DNA of 39,395 nt from Peptococcaceae bacterium BRH_c4a (GCA_000961585.1 LADN01000082.1:1-39395); one strand, 5' to 3'; shown: positions 24,334 to 33,861, counted from the first letter of the stretch. Program-made: numbers and translations. The notes: generated by a model not told the origin, from the letters alone.

Positions 24334-24963
24334 TTACCTGGAGTACAGCTCGACAATAAGGTGTTCTTTCACAGGGACGTCTATCTGATCCCGGGCGGGA
24401 AGCGCAACAATGCGACCCCTGGCCTGATCCGGTTCATATTCCAACCATGGCGGGGGAGTCCTGTCGGCCGCCCTATCCATAAGTTCTTTCAGGCGGGGAG
24501 ATTCCTTGCTTTTCTCCCTGACCTCGATAACATCCCCAAGCCGGGTTAAGAAAGAGGGGATATTTACTTTCCTTCCGTTAACGGTAAAATGCCCGTGCCT
24601 TACAAGCTGACGGGCCTCCACCCTGGACGATCCCAGTCCGGTACGGTAAACAACGTTATCCAGCCGTCTTTCCAGGAGCCGCAAAAGGTTTTCACCGGTT
24701 ATTCCCTGCTGCCTCTCGGCCTTTTCGAAATAATTCCGGAACTGCTTTTCAAGAACACCGTATACGCGGCGCGTCTTTTGTTTTTCACGCAACTGGGTAC
24801 CATACTCGCTTACTTTTTGCCTTCTGCCCTGGCCATGCATCCCGGGGGCATAACCCTTACGGTCAATGGCGCATTTTCCTGAATAGCACCTGTCACCTTT
24901 CAGGTATAGCTTCATACCCTCCCGGCGGCAAAGCCTGCACTGTGCCTCTGTATACCTTGCCAT
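24334..24963 (-). CDS. rpsD: 30S ribosomal protein S4, zinc-binding form
   Basis: This 209-residue S4 is a primary 16S rRNA binder. The N-terminus carries a zinc site C9, C12, C26 and C31 (CRLC, then CYSGKC), the C+ form. The S4 RNA-binding domain [20 protein letters not shown] is near 92-111. In many Firmicutes rpsD is elsewhere; here it keeps the alpha-operon position after rpsK (19-bp gap). Confidence 0.97.
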   Translation of the reverse strand: MARYTEAQCRLCRREGMKLYLKGDRCYSGKCAIDRKGYAPGMHGQGRRQKVSEYGTQLREKQKTRRVYGVLEKQFRNYFEKAERQQGITGENLLRLLERRLDNVVYRTGLGSSRVEARQLVRHGHFTVNGRKVNIPSFLTRLGDVIEVREKSKESPRLKELMDRAADRTPPPWLEYEPDQARGRIVALPARDQIDVPVKEHLIVELYSR

Positions 24964-24982
24964 TTAAAACACCTGCACCTCC

Positions 24983-25372
24983 TTAAACTCTCCGGCGTTT
25001 GGGAGGCCGGCACCCGTTATGTGGAATCGGTGTTACATCTTTAATCAGGTTTACTTCAAGACCGGCCGCCTGGAGGGAACGAATAGCGGCTTCCCGGCCT
25101 GCGCCGGGTCCCTTGACCATTACTTCCACTTCCTTCAGCCCATGTTCCATAGCTTCCTTGGCTGCCTTGTCAGCGGCCATCTGAGCCGCAAAGGGTGTGC
25201 TCTTCCTGGAGCCCTTGAATCCCACGCCACCGGCGCTGGCCCAGGCAATGGCGTTGCCTTTAACATCAGTTATGGTCACAACAGTATTGTTAAAGGTCGA
25301 TTTTATATGAGCTACACCGCGATCAATATTCTTTTTTTCACGCCTCTTGGTGCGAACGGCGCGACGTGCCAT
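24983..25372 (-). CDS. rpsK: 30S ribosomal protein S11
   Basis: This 129-residue S11 has the signature [18 protein letters not shown] and ends in [12 protein letters not shown], which lines the mRNA exit platform of the 30S subunit. It lies 14 bp after rpsM and 19 bp before rpsD. Confidence 0.97.
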   Translation of the reverse strand: MARRAVRTKRREKKNIDRGVAHIKSTFNNTVVTITDVKGNAIAWASAGGVGFKGSRKSTPFAAQMAADKAAKEAMEHGLKEVEVMVKGPGAGREAAIRSLQAAGLEVNLIKDVTPIPHNGCRPPKRRRV

Positions 25373-25386
25373 CCTCTAACCCCCTT

Positions 25387-25758
25387 TTACTTCTTGCGGC
25401 GCACTCCAACGGTCTTCTTGGGACCTTTTCGTGTGCGGGCATTGGTTTTAGTACGCTGACCCCTTACCGGAAGCCCCCGGCGGTGTCTCAAGCCGCGATA
25501 GGAACCGATCTCAATGAGCCTCTTGATATTGAGCGCTATCTCCCGGCGAAGATCACCCTCAACCTTGTGTTTTTTCTCAATGACTTCACGCAGCCTGTTT
25601 ATTTCTTCTTCGGTCAGGTTGCGCATTCTGGTATTAGGGTCAATCCCGGTCTCCTCCAGGATCTTCTGGGCGGTTGACCTGCCTATTCCGTATATATAGG
25701 TCAGGGCTATTTCCACCCGTTTATCCCGAGGCAGGTCGGCTCCTGCAATACGTGCCAT
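25387..25758 (-). CDS. rpsM: 30S ribosomal protein S13
   Basis: This 123-residue S13 begins [20 protein letters not shown] and has the C-terminal [19 protein letters not shown] tail that contacts tRNA at the head of the small subunit. The gap to the upstream rpmJ is 262 bp instead of a few bases, because a 200-bp heptad inverted-repeat element lies between them. Confidence 0.97.
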   Translation of the reverse strand: MARIAGADLPRDKRVEIALTYIYGIGRSTAQKILEETGIDPNTRMRNLTEEEINRLREVIEKKHKVEGDLRREIALNIKRLIEIGSYRGLRHRRGLPVRGQRTKTNARTRKGPKKTVGVRRKK

Positions 25759-25808
25759 TCTTTTATTAACACCTCCTAATAATGATGAAAGCTTATTAAT
25801 AATTGTAA

Positions 25809-26008
25809 GAATCCAGAATCCAGAAGTCAGAATCCAGAATAAAACCTTTCCTGGGCTGCTATTATCATCTGTTTTCTCATTTCATGACTGCACTGGTAAA
25901 ATTCAAAGTTAACATTAGACTGAAGAATAAAGTAGAAGCCGGGGAATCAAGCATGCATACATATGCATGCAAATCCATTCTGGATTCTGGATTCTGACTT
26001 CTGTATTC
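25809..26008. repeat. 200-bp element bounded by inverted heptad arms, between rpmJ and rpsM
   Basis: The left arm 25809-25840 is GAATCCA, GAATCCA, GAAGTCA, GAATCCA, GAAT. The right arm 25977-26008, read on minus, is GAATACA, GAAGTCA, GAATCCA, GAATCCA, GAAT. Each arm is exactly 32 nt. The 136-bp AT-rich centre has no ORF but holds a 9-bp palindrome (GCATGCATA/TATGCATGC, 25951-25970). The element lies 12 nt after the rpmJ stop. I saw no target-site duplication. Confidence 0.85.
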
Positions 26009-26020
26009 TTCTCAGGGGAG

Positions 26021-26134
26021 CTATCCCTGCTTTTGCTTGTGCTTGGGATTCTCGCAAATAACCATAACCACGCCTTCACGGCGGATAATCTTGCATTTTT
26101 CACACATAGGTTTTACTGACGGGCGTACCTTCAT
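26021..26134 (-). CDS. rpmJ: 50S ribosomal protein L36, zinc-binding form
   Basis: This 37-residue protein runs from ATG 26134 ([20 protein letters not shown]) to a TAG stop at 26021. Zn ligands are C11, C14, C27 and H32, the C+ form of L36. GGGG lies just upstream of the start. It sits in its normal place between infA and rpsM. It is the smallest ribosomal gene here. Confidence 0.97.
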   Translation of the reverse strand: MKVRPSVKPMCEKCKIIRREGVVMVICENPKHKQKQG

Positions 26135-26209
26135 TTTCAACCCCCCTTAAAAAAACCCCTGATATTTTATCACGGTCTGTGACCACAACGTACCGGTTTT
26201 TTCATGTGC

Positions 26210-26428
26210 TTACTTATATCGATATACTATTCTGCCGCGACTCAGGTCATAAGGGGATAGTTCCACCATAACCCGGTCCCCTGCCAAAATACGAATAAAA
26301 TTCATACGAATTTTACCCGAAACATGGGCCAGTACCTTATGCCCGTTCTGGAGTTCCACGCGAAACATGGCATTGGGCAGAGGCTCGATAACAGTACCCT
26401 CAACTTCTATAACATCCTGTTTTGACAT
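26210..26428 (-). CDS. infA: Translation initiation factor IF-1
   Basis: This 72-residue single OB-fold protein ([47 protein letters not shown]) binds the A site of the 30S subunit during initiation. ATG start. It lies 34 bp after the KOW-domain gene and 75 bp before rpmJ. Confidence 0.98.
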   Translation of the reverse strand: MSKQDVIEVEGTVIEPLPNAMFRVELQNGHKVLAHVSGKIRMNFIRILAGDRVMVELSPYDLSRGRIVYRYK

Positions 26429-26462
26429 TAGTTTCGCTCCAACCTCCTCACAACAAGGTTTT

Positions 26463-26741
26463 TTAAGTATAGTTGGTGATTATCTCTTTTAGTGCCTTCC
26501 GGACGTCTAAGTCGGTAATTTTTAGTCCAGCCTTCAATTTTTGTGTGAACTCAGACGAAATCCCCGGACAGGGCCTCAGGTGCTTTTTGTTCTTGCGCTT
26601 GGGATTTGCAACCTTTCGTATCTCACCGTCTACAACATACACCTTGTTATCCAAGGTTTCCTCCAGTACCAGGTAAAATTTGCCCCTGTCACGACCCGCA
26701 GTAGAGACCACCAACTGTCCCGTCTCCAGGCTAATTTCCAT
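26463..26741 (-). CDS. KOW-domain RNA-binding protein (L14e-like)
   Basis: This 92-residue protein has an N-terminal KOW/SH3-like domain ([42 protein letters not shown]) and a helical C-terminus. It resembles archaeal/eukaryotic L14e-type KOW proteins found between map and infA in many clostridia. ATG at 26741 has GGAGG 8 nt upstream and is preferred over GTG at 26750. It probably binds rRNA or ribosomes, but its role is untested. Confidence 0.85.
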   Translation of the reverse strand: MEISLETGQLVVSTAGRDRGKFYLVLEETLDNKVYVVDGEIRKVANPKRKNKKHLRPCPGISSEFTQKLKAGLKITDLDVRKALKEIITNYT

Positions 26742-26762
26742 ACCCGCCACCTCCGCCTCCCA

Positions 26763-27509
26763 TTATAACCGGGTGAGTATTTCCGGCTTATCTTCGGTGA
26801 TGGCAACGGTATGTTCAAAATGAGCCGATTTTTTCATGTCTTTGGTTACAACAGTCCAGTTGTCCGGGAGGGTGGCAACCTCATGGGTACCCATATTTAC
26901 CATAGGCTCTATGGCCAGCGTCATCCCGGCCTGCAGCCTGGGCCCCCTGCCAGCCCGCCCGAAATTGGGAACCTGTGGCTCCTCGTGCATGCTCCGGCCT
27001 ATTCCGTGACCGACATAATCCCGTACCACCGAAAAACCGTTGTTTTCCACATGCTTTTGCACGGCGTGGGAGATATCCGAAAGCCTGTTTCCTTCAACAG
27101 CCTGCGTAATGCCAACGTAAAGAGACTCCTCCGTTACCTTGAGCAGGAGACCGGTATCGTCATCTACTTCTCCTACCGGAACCGTAACGGCACTGTCCCC
27201 AAAAAAACCATTTATTTCCGCCCCTACATCGATACTAATAATATCACCATTTTCCAATACCCTTAAACTGGGAATCCCGTGAACCACCTGTTCGTTGGGA
27301 GATGCGCAGATGGTTGACGGAAATCCATACAACCCCTTGAATGCAGGCCTGGCCCCCCTGGCAATTATAAAACTCTCGGCCAGGCGGTCAAGCTCTGCGG
27401 TAGTAACACCGGGTTTTACCGCCGAGTCAACTTCCTTGAGAGCCCCGGCCACCACCCGTCCGGCATCTCTCATGTAGGCTAATTCCTTATCAGTTTTCAA
27501 GGTTATCAT
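26763..27509 (-). CDS. map: Methionine aminopeptidase, type I
   Basis: This 248-residue enzyme removes the initiator Met. The metal ligands are in SIDVGAEINGFFGDSAVTV (two Asp), GHGIGRSMHEEP (His), LAIEPMV (Glu) and FEHTVAIT (Glu). It follows secY by 12 bp. The adk gene that usually separates secY and map is missing. Confidence 0.97.
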   Translation of the reverse strand: MITLKTDKELAYMRDAGRVVAGALKEVDSAVKPGVTTAELDRLAESFIIARGARPAFKGLYGFPSTICASPNEQVVHGIPSLRVLENGDIISIDVGAEINGFFGDSAVTVPVGEVDDDTGLLLKVTEESLYVGITQAVEGNRLSDISHAVQKHVENNGFSVVRDYVGHGIGRSMHEEPQVPNFGRAGRGPRLQAGMTLAIEPMVNMGTHEVATLPDNWTVVTKDMKKSAHFEHTVAITEDKPEILTRL

Positions 27510-27521
27510 GGCCCATACCCC

Positions 27522-28781
27522 TTACTTTATAAATCCCTGGTAGCTGCGCATCAGCATATGAGATTCCATCTGCTTCATCGTATCAAGCGCGACACCAACC
27601 ACAATAAGTAAGGATGTTCCTCCGAAATAGATGTTCGGGATTTTGGTTGCTATCAGCACAAAGTTCGGCAATATGGCGATGATGGCCAGAAATACCGCCC
27701 CCGCCAGAGTTACCCGCGCCATTACCTTGCTGATGTACTCCGCCGTCGGCCTGCCGGCCCTTATTCCTGGTATAAAGCCACCGTGTTTCTTTATATTGTC
27801 CGCCATGTCCACAGGGTTCATGATCACTGCGGTATAGAAATAGGTAAACCCTATGATCAGCAGTGCATAGAAAAGTGTATGCAGGAATGTGCCCCAACTG
27901 AAAACAGAGAGATACCACTCCGCTACACTGTTACCCACAAACCACCGGGCAATCTGCTCCGGAAACATCATTATGGATGATGCGAAAATCACCGGTATAA
28001 CACCGGCCTGATTGACTCTCAAAGGAAGGTGGGTAGTCTGGCCGCCGTATACCCTCCGCCCAACCACACGCTTTGCGTACTGCACCGGAATCCGGCGCTG
28101 TCCTTCCTGAACCGCAACTATGCCGGCGGTTACAATTGCAGCTATAACCAGCAGCAGCAGCAGGCTTAAGAAGTTAATGGTGCCGGTCTTAAGGTATTCC
28201 GCCAGACTGCCAAGGGCTGCCGGAAGGCTTGAAACAATACCTGCAAATATCAGCAGTGATATACCGTTTCCTATGCCCTTCTCGGTAATTTGTTCACCCA
28301 GCCACATCAGAAGCGCCGTCCCGGCTGTAAGTGTTATGGCCACCAGCAGATAAGTATACACACTGGGATTCCCCATGGCCTGCCTGAGAGCCGCAGTGGT
28401 GCCCAGGGCCTGCAGAAAAGCCAGGACCACTGTAAGGTATCTGGTATACTGGGTGATCCTTTTGCGACCTTCTTCCCCTTCTTTGGCCAACCTTTCCAGA
28501 TGGGGTATAACCACTGTCAGCAACTGCATTATGATGGAGGCGTTGATGTACGGGGTTATACTCATGGCAAACACTGAGAAGTTCTTGAAAGCTCCCCCCG
28601 AAATGACGTCAAAAAAGCCGAACAGCGTATTGCTGGCCACCAGGTCTGCGAAAATCTTGGAATCCACACCCGGCACCGGTATATGTGCGCCCAGCCTGAA
28701 TACAAATAGCATAGCCAGTGTAAACAGCAATTTTCTTCTCAGTTCTTCAATTTGCCAGGCGGCTTTCAGGGTATTGATCAA
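27522..28781 (-). CDS. secY: Protein translocase subunit SecY
   Basis: This 419-residue channel subunit has ten predicted membrane segments and the SecY signatures GAHIPVPGVD, YLTVVLAFLQALG, EQITEKGIGNGISLLIFAGI and the cytoplasmic loop GGFIPGIRAGRPTAEYI. The start is TTG at 28781, immediately after the rplO stop (TAATTG), with GAGGTGA as Shine-Dalgarno. It would work with SecE, SecG and SecA encoded elsewhere. Confidence 0.97.
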   Translation of the reverse strand: MINTLKAAWQIEELRRKLLFTLAMLFVFRLGAHIPVPGVDSKIFADLVASNTLFGFFDVISGGAFKNFSVFAMSITPYINASIIMQLLTVVIPHLERLAKEGEEGRKRITQYTRYLTVVLAFLQALGTTAALRQAMGNPSVYTYLLVAITLTAGTALLMWLGEQITEKGIGNGISLLIFAGIVSSLPAALGSLAEYLKTGTINFLSLLLLLVIAAIVTAGIVAVQEGQRRIPVQYAKRVVGRRVYGGQTTHLPLRVNQAGVIPVIFASSIMMFPEQIARWFVGNSVAEWYLSVFSWGTFLHTLFYALLIIGFTYFYTAVIMNPVDMADNIKKHGGFIPGIRAGRPTAEYISKVMARVTLAGAVFLAIIAILPNFVLIATKIPNIYFGGTSLLIVVGVALDTMKQMESHMLMRSYQGFIK

Positions 28782-29228
28782 TTAAATCACCTCAGCTTTA
28801 CCGCCTGAGGCCTCAATCTTCTCAGCGGCAGATTTACTGAAGGCATGGGCTTTCACGGTGAGAGCTTTTTCCAGGTTGCCGCCGCCCAGTATTTTTACAC
28901 CGTCACCTGTTTTTTTGATTAATTTGCTTTCCAGAAGGGTTTCGGGAGTCACCACTGTCCCGGCCTCAAATCTATTGAGGCAATCCAGGTTTATCGTGAC
29001 AACATATTTTTTGAAAGGCGCATTGGTAAAGCCCCGCTTTGGCATACGCCTTTGCAAGGGCATCTGTCCGCCTTCAAAACCGGGCCGCACACCCCCGCCG
29101 GAACGGGCATTCTGTCCTTTATGGCCTTTGCCTGCGGTTTTACCGTTGCCGGTGCCGATACCCTGCCCCTTGCGGGTAGGCTTTTTGCGGGAACCGGGGT
29201 TCGGTCGTAAATCGCTTAACTGGACCAA
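28782..29228 (-). CDS. rplO: 50S ribosomal protein L15
   Basis: This 148-residue L15 has the Gly/Arg/Lys-rich N-terminus ([42 protein letters not shown]) that threads into 23S rRNA. The start is TTG at 29228 with GGAGG 9 nt upstream. It ends with zero spacing to secY. Confidence 0.97.
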   Translation of the reverse strand: MVQLSDLRPNPGSRKKPTRKGQGIGTGNGKTAGKGHKGQNARSGGGVRPGFEGGQMPLQRRMPKRGFTNAPFKKYVVTINLDCLNRFEAGTVVTPETLLESKLIKKTGDGVKILGGGNLEKALTVKAHAFSKSAAEKIEASGGKAEVI

Positions 29229-29242
29229 GAAATTGCACCTCC

Positions 29243-29422
29243 TCAGACCTCTTCCACCTTAACCAGGTGAGAGACCTTTTTTATCATGCCCATGATAATT
29301 GGGCTTTCTTCCCTAACAACTGAGCTGTTGGTCTTTCCAAGACCCAGAGCCTTCACGGTGCCCCTCTGGTCCTGGGGCCTTCCGATAATGCTTCTAACCA
29401 GAGTAATCTTTAATGTTGCCAA
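29243..29422 (-). CDS. rpmD: 50S ribosomal protein L30
   Basis: This 59-residue protein is easily missed because it starts with TTG at 29422 ([20 protein letters not shown], then [16 protein letters not shown] and [18 protein letters not shown]). AGGAG lies 10 nt upstream. It is the usual short bacterial L30 and is in its normal place between rpsE and rplO. Confidence 0.95.
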   Translation of the reverse strand: MATLKITLVRSIIGRPQDQRGTVKALGLGKTNSSVVREESPIIMGMIKKVSHLVKVEEV

Positions 29423-29443
29423 GTTTTTTTCACTCCTAACGTA

Positions 29444-29478
29444 TGAGAGGTGGGAGGCTTCTCATATCTCGCTTCTCA
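29444..29478. repeat. Compact inverted heptad array (TGAGAAG class) at the rpsE stop
   Basis: Five contiguous 7-mers fill the gap between rpsE and rpmD: TGAGAGG and TGGGAGG on plus, then CTTCTCA, TATCTCG and CTTCTCA, which read on minus as TGAGAAG, CGAGATA and TGAGAAG. The TGA that opens the last block on the minus strand is the rpsE stop codon. TATGAGA/TCTCATA can form a hairpin. Confidence 0.7.
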
Positions 29479-29976
29479 GCCTAGCAGCTCTTCCACCGTC
29501 TTACCTCTCAGACGGGCCACATGCTGTGGGGTCTTGAGGCTTTCAAGGGCAGTCATGGTGGCGTGAACCATATTGTTGGCGTTATTTGATCCCAGGGATT
29601 TGGTTAGAATATCCCTTACCCCGGATAGCTCCAGGATAGCCCTTACCGGACCTCCGGCTATAACACCGGTACCGGGAGCAGCCGGTTTTAAAAGTACCTT
29701 GCCGGCCCCGAAAATTCCCAAAACTTCATGGGGAATGGTGGTTCCGGAAAGGGGAACCTCAATCATATTTTTCTTGGCGTCCTCTATTCCTTTGCGGATA
29801 GCCTCAGGGACTTCCCCGGCCTTTCCCAGTCCCGATCCGACATGACCGTTACCGTCACCTACAACAACTAGGGCTGAGAAACTAAATCTCCGACCCCCTT
29901 TTACTACTTTGGCCACCCGGTTAATGTATACGACCTTTTCGGATAATTCCAGCTTGCCTGCATCAATCCTGGACAC
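29476..29976 (-). CDS. rpsE: 30S ribosomal protein S5
   Basis: This 166-residue S5 has the RNA-binding domain ([39 protein letters not shown]) and the C-terminal domain ([20 protein letters not shown]). GTG start with AAGGAGGG. Its stop codon is embedded in a heptad array. Confidence 0.97.
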   Translation of the reverse strand: MSRIDAGKLELSEKVVYINRVAKVVKGGRRFSFSALVVVGDGNGHVGSGLGKAGEVPEAIRKGIEDAKKNMIEVPLSGTTIPHEVLGIFGAGKVLLKPAAPGTGVIAGGPVRAILELSGVRDILTKSLGSNNANNMVHATMTALESLKTPQHVARLRGKTVEELLG

Positions 29977-30009
29977 CTGTTTCCCTCCTTATTTGCGGGG
30001 CGCACCCGC

Positions 30010-30378
30010 TTAAAATTGCAGGCCGCCTTCCCTGGCTGCCTCTGCCAGGGCCTTTACCCGCCCGTGATAAAGGTATCCGGCCCTATCAAAAACCACATTT
30101 GATATTCCTTTTTCAAGGGCCGCCTTCGCAATAAGTCCGCCCACCGCCACTGCGGCCTGCCTATTTCCGCCGTTGGCCAGTTTGCCTTTCAACTCCTGTG
30201 AGAGGGTGGATACCGTGACCAAAGTCACTCCCCTTTGGTCATCTATCAGTTGGGCGTAAATGTTGCTAAGGCTGCGATAAACATTCAAGCGGGGCCGTTG
30301 GGCAGTGCCGCTTATCTTGTTGCGAACCCGCTGCTGCCGTTTGGCCCGGACTTTTTTGCGGTCGGGTTTATTAATCAC
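30010..30378 (-). CDS. rplR: 50S ribosomal protein L18
   Basis: This 122-residue L18 binds 5S rRNA. It has a basic N-terminus ([20 protein letters not shown]), the conserved [20 protein letters not shown], and [23 protein letters not shown] start with AAGGAG. It lies between rplF and rpsE as expected. Confidence 0.97.
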   Translation of the reverse strand: MINKPDRKKVRAKRQQRVRNKISGTAQRPRLNVYRSLSNIYAQLIDDQRGVTLVTVSTLSQELKGKLANGGNRQAAVAVGGLIAKAALEKGISNVVFDRAGYLYHGRVKALAEAAREGGLQF

Positions 30379-30399
30379 CGTATCTCAACTCCTTCGCCC

Positions 30400-30948
30400 T
30401 TACTTCTTGCCTTTACCGCCAGTCTTACCCGCCTTGCGGCGAATGCGCTCATTTTCATACTTGATCCCTTTGCCCTTGTATGGTTCCGGCTCCCTTACCG
30501 CCCTTACATTGGCGGCAAAGGCCCCCACTTTTTCCTTATCCATACCCTTGACGATAATCCGGGTGGGTGTAGGAACCTCTACGTCAATTCCCTCCGGGGG
30601 ATCCATTTCTACCGGATGGGAGTAACCTACCGCCAGCACCAGCTTATTTCCCTGTTTGGAAGCCTTGTAGCCAACACCCACCAGTTCCATCGTTTTCTGA
30701 AATCCCGTGGTAACTCCCACTACCATATTGTTTACCAGAGTACGGGATAAACCGTGCAGAGCCCTGTCGGTGGGATTGTCTGTGGGCCTTTCCACCAGTA
30801 TCCTGCCATCCTCTACCCTGATCATCATGCTGCTGTGCAATTTCCTCTGGAGGGTTCCCTTGGGTCCCTTAACCGCCACTGCATTTCCGTCTATATTAAT
30901 CTCCACTCCCTGGGGCAGCGGTATAGGTTGTTTACCAATCCTTGACAT
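30400..30948 (-). CDS. rplF: 50S ribosomal protein L6
   Basis: This 182-residue L6 has two homologous domains. The start [17 protein letters not shown] and the C-terminal signature [21 protein letters not shown] are family-typical. The frame extends two codons to a GTG that overlaps the Shine-Dalgarno, so ATG at 30948 (GGAGG 8 nt upstream) is chosen. Confidence 0.97.
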   Translation of the reverse strand: MSRIGKQPIPLPQGVEINIDGNAVAVKGPKGTLQRKLHSSMMIRVEDGRILVERPTDNPTDRALHGLSRTLVNNMVVGVTTGFQKTMELVGVGYKASKQGNKLVLAVGYSHPVEMDPPEGIDVEVPTPTRIIVKGMDKEKVGAFAANVRAVREPEPYKGKGIKYENERIRRKAGKTGGKGKK

Positions 30949-30975
30949 TATCACACCTCCTGCGCCAAAAAGAAA

Positions 30976-31374
30976 CTACCAGACGTAGCAAACCACTTCT
31001 CCGCCCAGTCCCAGTTTCCTGGCTTTTTTATCAGTCATGATTCCCTGCGACGTGGACAATATAGCTATTCCCAGCCCACCCAGCACTTTGGGAACCGAAT
31101 CCTTACGGGCGTATACCTTCAATCCGGGCTTGCTGATCTTTTTCAGCCCGGTAATCACCCTCTCCTTGTTGCCGCCGTACTTCATATAAACCCTTACCAC
31201 ACCTTGTTTGCCATCCGCAATATATTCGCAGTCCTTTACAAATCCCTCTTCCTTAAGAATATCGCCAATGGCTTTTTTCATTTTGGAAGCCGGGGCCTCG
31301 ACCTTGTCGTGATAAACAACATTAGCATTGCGTATGCGAGTCAAGAAGTCGGCGATGGGGTCAGTCATTACCAT
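30976..31374 (-). CDS. rpsH: 30S ribosomal protein S8
   Basis: This 132-residue S8 has the start [15 protein letters not shown] and the C-terminal signature [20 protein letters not shown]. It is a primary 16S rRNA binder and, in E. coli, the spc operon repressor. ATG at 31374 is best placed behind GGAGGT; ATG at 31368 is the alternative. Confidence 0.97.
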   Translation of the reverse strand: MVMTDPIADFLTRIRNANVVYHDKVEAPASKMKKAIGDILKEEGFVKDCEYIADGKQGVVRVYMKYGGNKERVITGLKKISKPGLKVYARKDSVPKVLGGLGIAILSTSQGIMTDKKARKLGLGGEVVCYVW

Positions 31375-31395
31375 GCGTTACTACCTCCTTCCAGA

Positions 31396-31581
31396 TTACC
31401 AGCTGGCCTTGCGGATACCGGGAATTTCACCGCGATAGGAAAGCTCCCGAAAACATATACGGCAAATTCCGAATTTCCTCATATAGGCGTGGGGACGGCC
31501 ACACAGCTTGCATCTGTTGTATGATCTTACTTTAAATTTAGGTTCAAGCGCATTTTTATTGACAATGGACTTCTTTGCCAT
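31396..31581 (-). CDS. rpsN: 30S ribosomal protein S14, zinc-binding type
   Basis: This 61-residue type Z S14 has Zn ligands C24, C27, C40 and C43 (CKLC and CRIC). It starts with [19 protein letters not shown]. It is the short C+ form, in the usual place between rplE and rpsH. Confidence 0.97.
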   Translation of the reverse strand: MAKKSIVNKNALEPKFKVRSYNRCKLCGRPHAYMRKFGICRICFRELSYRGEIPGIRKASW

Positions 31582-31630
31582 TTTCTCCCTCCTTTTCGGG
31601 ACAGTCCTGATTTTTTACCCATAATGGGCC

Positions 31631-32173
31631 TTAAGCAGCCCTGAAAGGCATACCCATAAGTCTGAGCAACTCCCTGGCCTCTTCATCAGTACGGGCGGTG
31701 GTCACAAATATAATGTCCATTCCCCGGACCTTGTCAATTTTATCATATTCAATTTCCGGGAATATCAGTTGCTCTTTAACCCCCATGCTGTAGTTGCCAC
31801 GGCCGTCGAAGGATTTGGGGGATACTCCCCTAAAGTCTCTAACTCTGGGCAGTGCAATATTAAAAAGTTTATCTACGAAGTGATACATCCTGTCGCCCCT
31901 TAAGGTCACTTTGCAGCCAATTTTCATCCCCTGACGCAGTTTGAAGGCGGCTATGGATTTTTTAGCCTTTGTGACCACGGGGCGCTGCCCGGTTATGGTG
32001 GTAACATCGCTTACAGCCGCGTCCAGCGCCTTGCTGTTTTGAATGGCCTCACCAACCCCAACGTTGATTATCACTTTTTCCAGTTTAGGCACTTCCATGA
32101 TGTTTTTATAGCCGAATTTCTCCATCATGTTCTTAATTACTTCTGTTTTGTACTTTTCCTTCAGTCTTGACAC
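31631..32173 (-). CDS. rplE: 50S ribosomal protein L5
   Basis: This 180-residue 5S rRNA-binding protein has [16 protein letters not shown], the conserved [20 protein letters not shown] and the C-terminal [23 protein letters not shown] start with AAGGAGGG upstream. Confidence 0.97.
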   Translation of the reverse strand: MSRLKEKYKTEVIKNMMEKFGYKNIMEVPKLEKVIINVGVGEAIQNSKALDAAVSDVTTITGQRPVVTKAKKSIAAFKLRQGMKIGCKVTLRGDRMYHFVDKLFNIALPRVRDFRGVSPKSFDGRGNYSMGVKEQLIFPEIEYDKIDKVRGMDIIFVTTARTDEEARELLRLMGMPFRAA

Positions 32174-32199
32174 CTAACATTCCCTCCTTTCCGGCGGGG

Positions 32200-32520
32200 T
32201 TAACCCAGCACTTCCCCGCACTTCTTGCATACCCGCACCCTTTCCCCGTCTCCCAGGGTTTTCTTGTTTATCCGGGTAGGAGAACTGCATTTGGCGCAGA
32301 AAAGCATAACGTTTGAGCTTTGTATGGGAGCCGGCTTTTCGATAATACCGCCCTGCGGCATTTTTTGAGTCGGCTTGGAATGACGTTTCACAATATTTAT
32401 ACCGTCTATAATGACTCGGCCTTTTTCGGGGTCGACGTTGATAATCTTGCCCTTTTTGCCTCTGTCCTTACCCGTGGTCACCAGGACGGTATCTCCCTTG
32501 CGCACGTGAACCTTCGGCAT
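32200..32520 (-). CDS. rplX: 50S ribosomal protein L24 with C-terminal zinc ribbon
   Basis: This 106-residue L24 has the KOW motif near the N-terminus (KGDTVLVTTGKDRGKKGKI). Its C-terminus carries C75, C78, C98 and C101 (CAKC and CKKC), a zinc-ribbon form seen in several thermophiles and clostridia but absent in Bacillus L24. It is an early assembly protein of the large subunit. Confidence 0.96.
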   Translation of the reverse strand: MPKVHVRKGDTVLVTTGKDRGKKGKIINVDPEKGRVIIDGINIVKRHSKPTQKMPQGGIIEKPAPIQSSNVMLFCAKCSSPTRINKKTLGDGERVRVCKKCGEVLG

Positions 32521-32544
32521 GTCTACACCTCCTATGTCAGCCCT

Positions 32545-32913
32545 TTAAAGAACTTCCGGGGCCAGAGAGATTATCTTCATATAGTCCCTGTCGCGCAGTT
32601 CCCGGGCCACTGGCCCGAAAATACGGGTGCCCTTGGGACTTCTGTCATCCTTGATGATAACCGCTGCATTTTCGTCAAACTTTATATATGACCCGTCAGG
32701 ACGCCTTACTTCCTTTGTGGTTCTGACCACCACGCACTTGACCACATCGCCTTTCTTAACAACGCCGCCTGGCGTGGCTTCCTTTACGGCGCATACGACC
32801 ACGTCACCAACGCCTGCGTAGCGCCTGAGTGACCCGCCCATGACCCTGATGCACATCAGTTTGCGGGCCCCTGTATTATCGGCAACGTTAAGCATGGTTT
32901 GTACCTGAATCAT
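32545..32913 (-). CDS. rplN: 50S ribosomal protein L14
   Basis: This 122-residue L14 begins [20 protein letters not shown] and has the conserved core [12 protein letters not shown] and [20 protein letters not shown]. It sits at the subunit interface. Standard spc-operon position between rpsQ and rplX. Confidence 0.97.
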   Translation of the reverse strand: MIQVQTMLNVADNTGARKLMCIRVMGGSLRRYAGVGDVVVCAVKEATPGGVVKKGDVVKCVVVRTTKEVRRPDGSYIKFDENAAVIIKDDRSPKGTRIFGPVARELRDRDYMKIISLAPEVL

Positions 32914-32943
32914 GTTTCAAAACCTCCCTTTAACCGCTGCGCC

Positions 32944-33207
32944 TTAAATCTGCTGCGCCCGCTCCAGCACTTCCACCACCCGCCACCTTTTATCCTTGGA
33001 CAGGGGCCTGGTCTCCATGATTTTTACCTTATCGCCGATATGGCATGTATTCTCTTCATCATGGGCCTTGAATTTCTTGGTCTGCCTGAAGGTACGCTGG
33101 TACAGGCGATGTCTCACCAGAGTCTCGACGGTCACCACCACGGTCTTATCCATTTTATTGCTGACCACGTAGCCGGTACGGGTCTTGCGTATATTTCGGC
33201 CTTCCAC
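32944..33207 (-). CDS. rpsQ: 30S ribosomal protein S17
   Basis: This 87-residue OB-fold protein has the signature [20 protein letters not shown] and the C-terminal [20 protein letters not shown]. It binds 16S rRNA early in assembly. It lies 26 bp after rpmC and 30 bp before rplN. Confidence 0.97.
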   Translation of the reverse strand: MEGRNIRKTRTGYVVSNKMDKTVVVTVETLVRHRLYQRTFRQTKKFKAHDEENTCHIGDKVKIMETRPLSKDKRWRVVEVLERAQQI

Positions 33208-33233
33208 CTCTTGCTACCCCCTTTGCGGTTGTC

Positions 33234-33446
33234 CTATGCCTGGTAAATTCCCAGTTCTCTCTGACGAATGACGGTCTTTACCCTGGCAATATCCTTTTTT
33301 ACCTCCCTGATTCTCATAGGGTTATCCAGCTGGCCCGTGGCAAGCTGAAATTTCAGCCTGAAGAGTTCGTCCTTTGAGTCATCCAGAGATTTTTTCAATT
33401 CTTCAGGAGACATCTCCTTTGCTTCCTTAACCTTCACCGGCCTCAC
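33234..33446 (-). CDS. rpmC: 50S ribosomal protein L29
   Basis: This 70-residue or slightly shorter helical L29 ([40 protein letters not shown]) lies at the exit tunnel. The GTG at 33446 overlaps the rplP 3' end by 20 bp. An alternative GTG at 33437 would give a more typical N-terminus; the Shine-Dalgarno does not decide. Translation is probably coupled to rplP. Confidence 0.95.
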   Translation of the reverse strand: MRPVKVKEAKEMSPEELKKSLDDSKDELFRLKFQLATGQLDNPMRIREVKKDIARVKTVIRQRELGIYQA

Positions 33447-33858
33447 CTACTTCCCCGCGTCTTATGAACTTTGTCCTGATGGGTAACTTATGAGACGCCA
33501 GACGCAACGCTTCCTTGGCCACCTCTTCGGTCACACCGGCCAACTCGAACATAATCCTGCCCGGCTTCACTACGGCCACCCAGTACTCGGGAGAGCCTTT
33601 ACCGCTTCCCATACGGGTCTCTGCAGGTTTCTGGGTGATGGGTTTGTCGGGGAAGATCCTGATCCAGACCTTGCCACCCCGCTTGATATAACGGGTCATG
33701 GCTATCCTGGCGGCTTCAATCTGCCTGCTTGTTATCCACGCCGCTTCAAGCGCCTGCAATGCGAAATCGCCGAAATTTACCTCCGTGCCTCCCTTTGCCT
33801 TTCCAGCAAGGCCAGGACGGTGCTGTTTACGATATTTTACCCTTTTAGGTATTAACAA
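33427..33858 (-). CDS. rplP: 50S ribosomal protein L16
   Basis: This 143-residue L16 begins [20 protein letters not shown] and has the conserved [20 protein letters not shown] and [20 protein letters not shown]. It sits near the peptidyl transferase centre and A-site tRNA. It overlaps rpmC by 20 bp and lies 3 bp after rpsC. Confidence 0.97.
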   Translation of the reverse strand: MLIPKRVKYRKQHRPGLAGKAKGGTEVNFGDFALQALEAAWITSRQIEAARIAMTRYIKRGGKVWIRIFPDKPITQKPAETRMGSGKGSPEYWVAVVKPGRIMFELAGVTEEVAKEALRLASHKLPIRTKFIRRGEVGEAGEG

Positions 33859-33861
33859 AGC

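Noticed and set aside
25809-26008. CRISPR array
   Set aside because: The units are 7 bp, contiguous and inverted, with no spacers and no cas genes.
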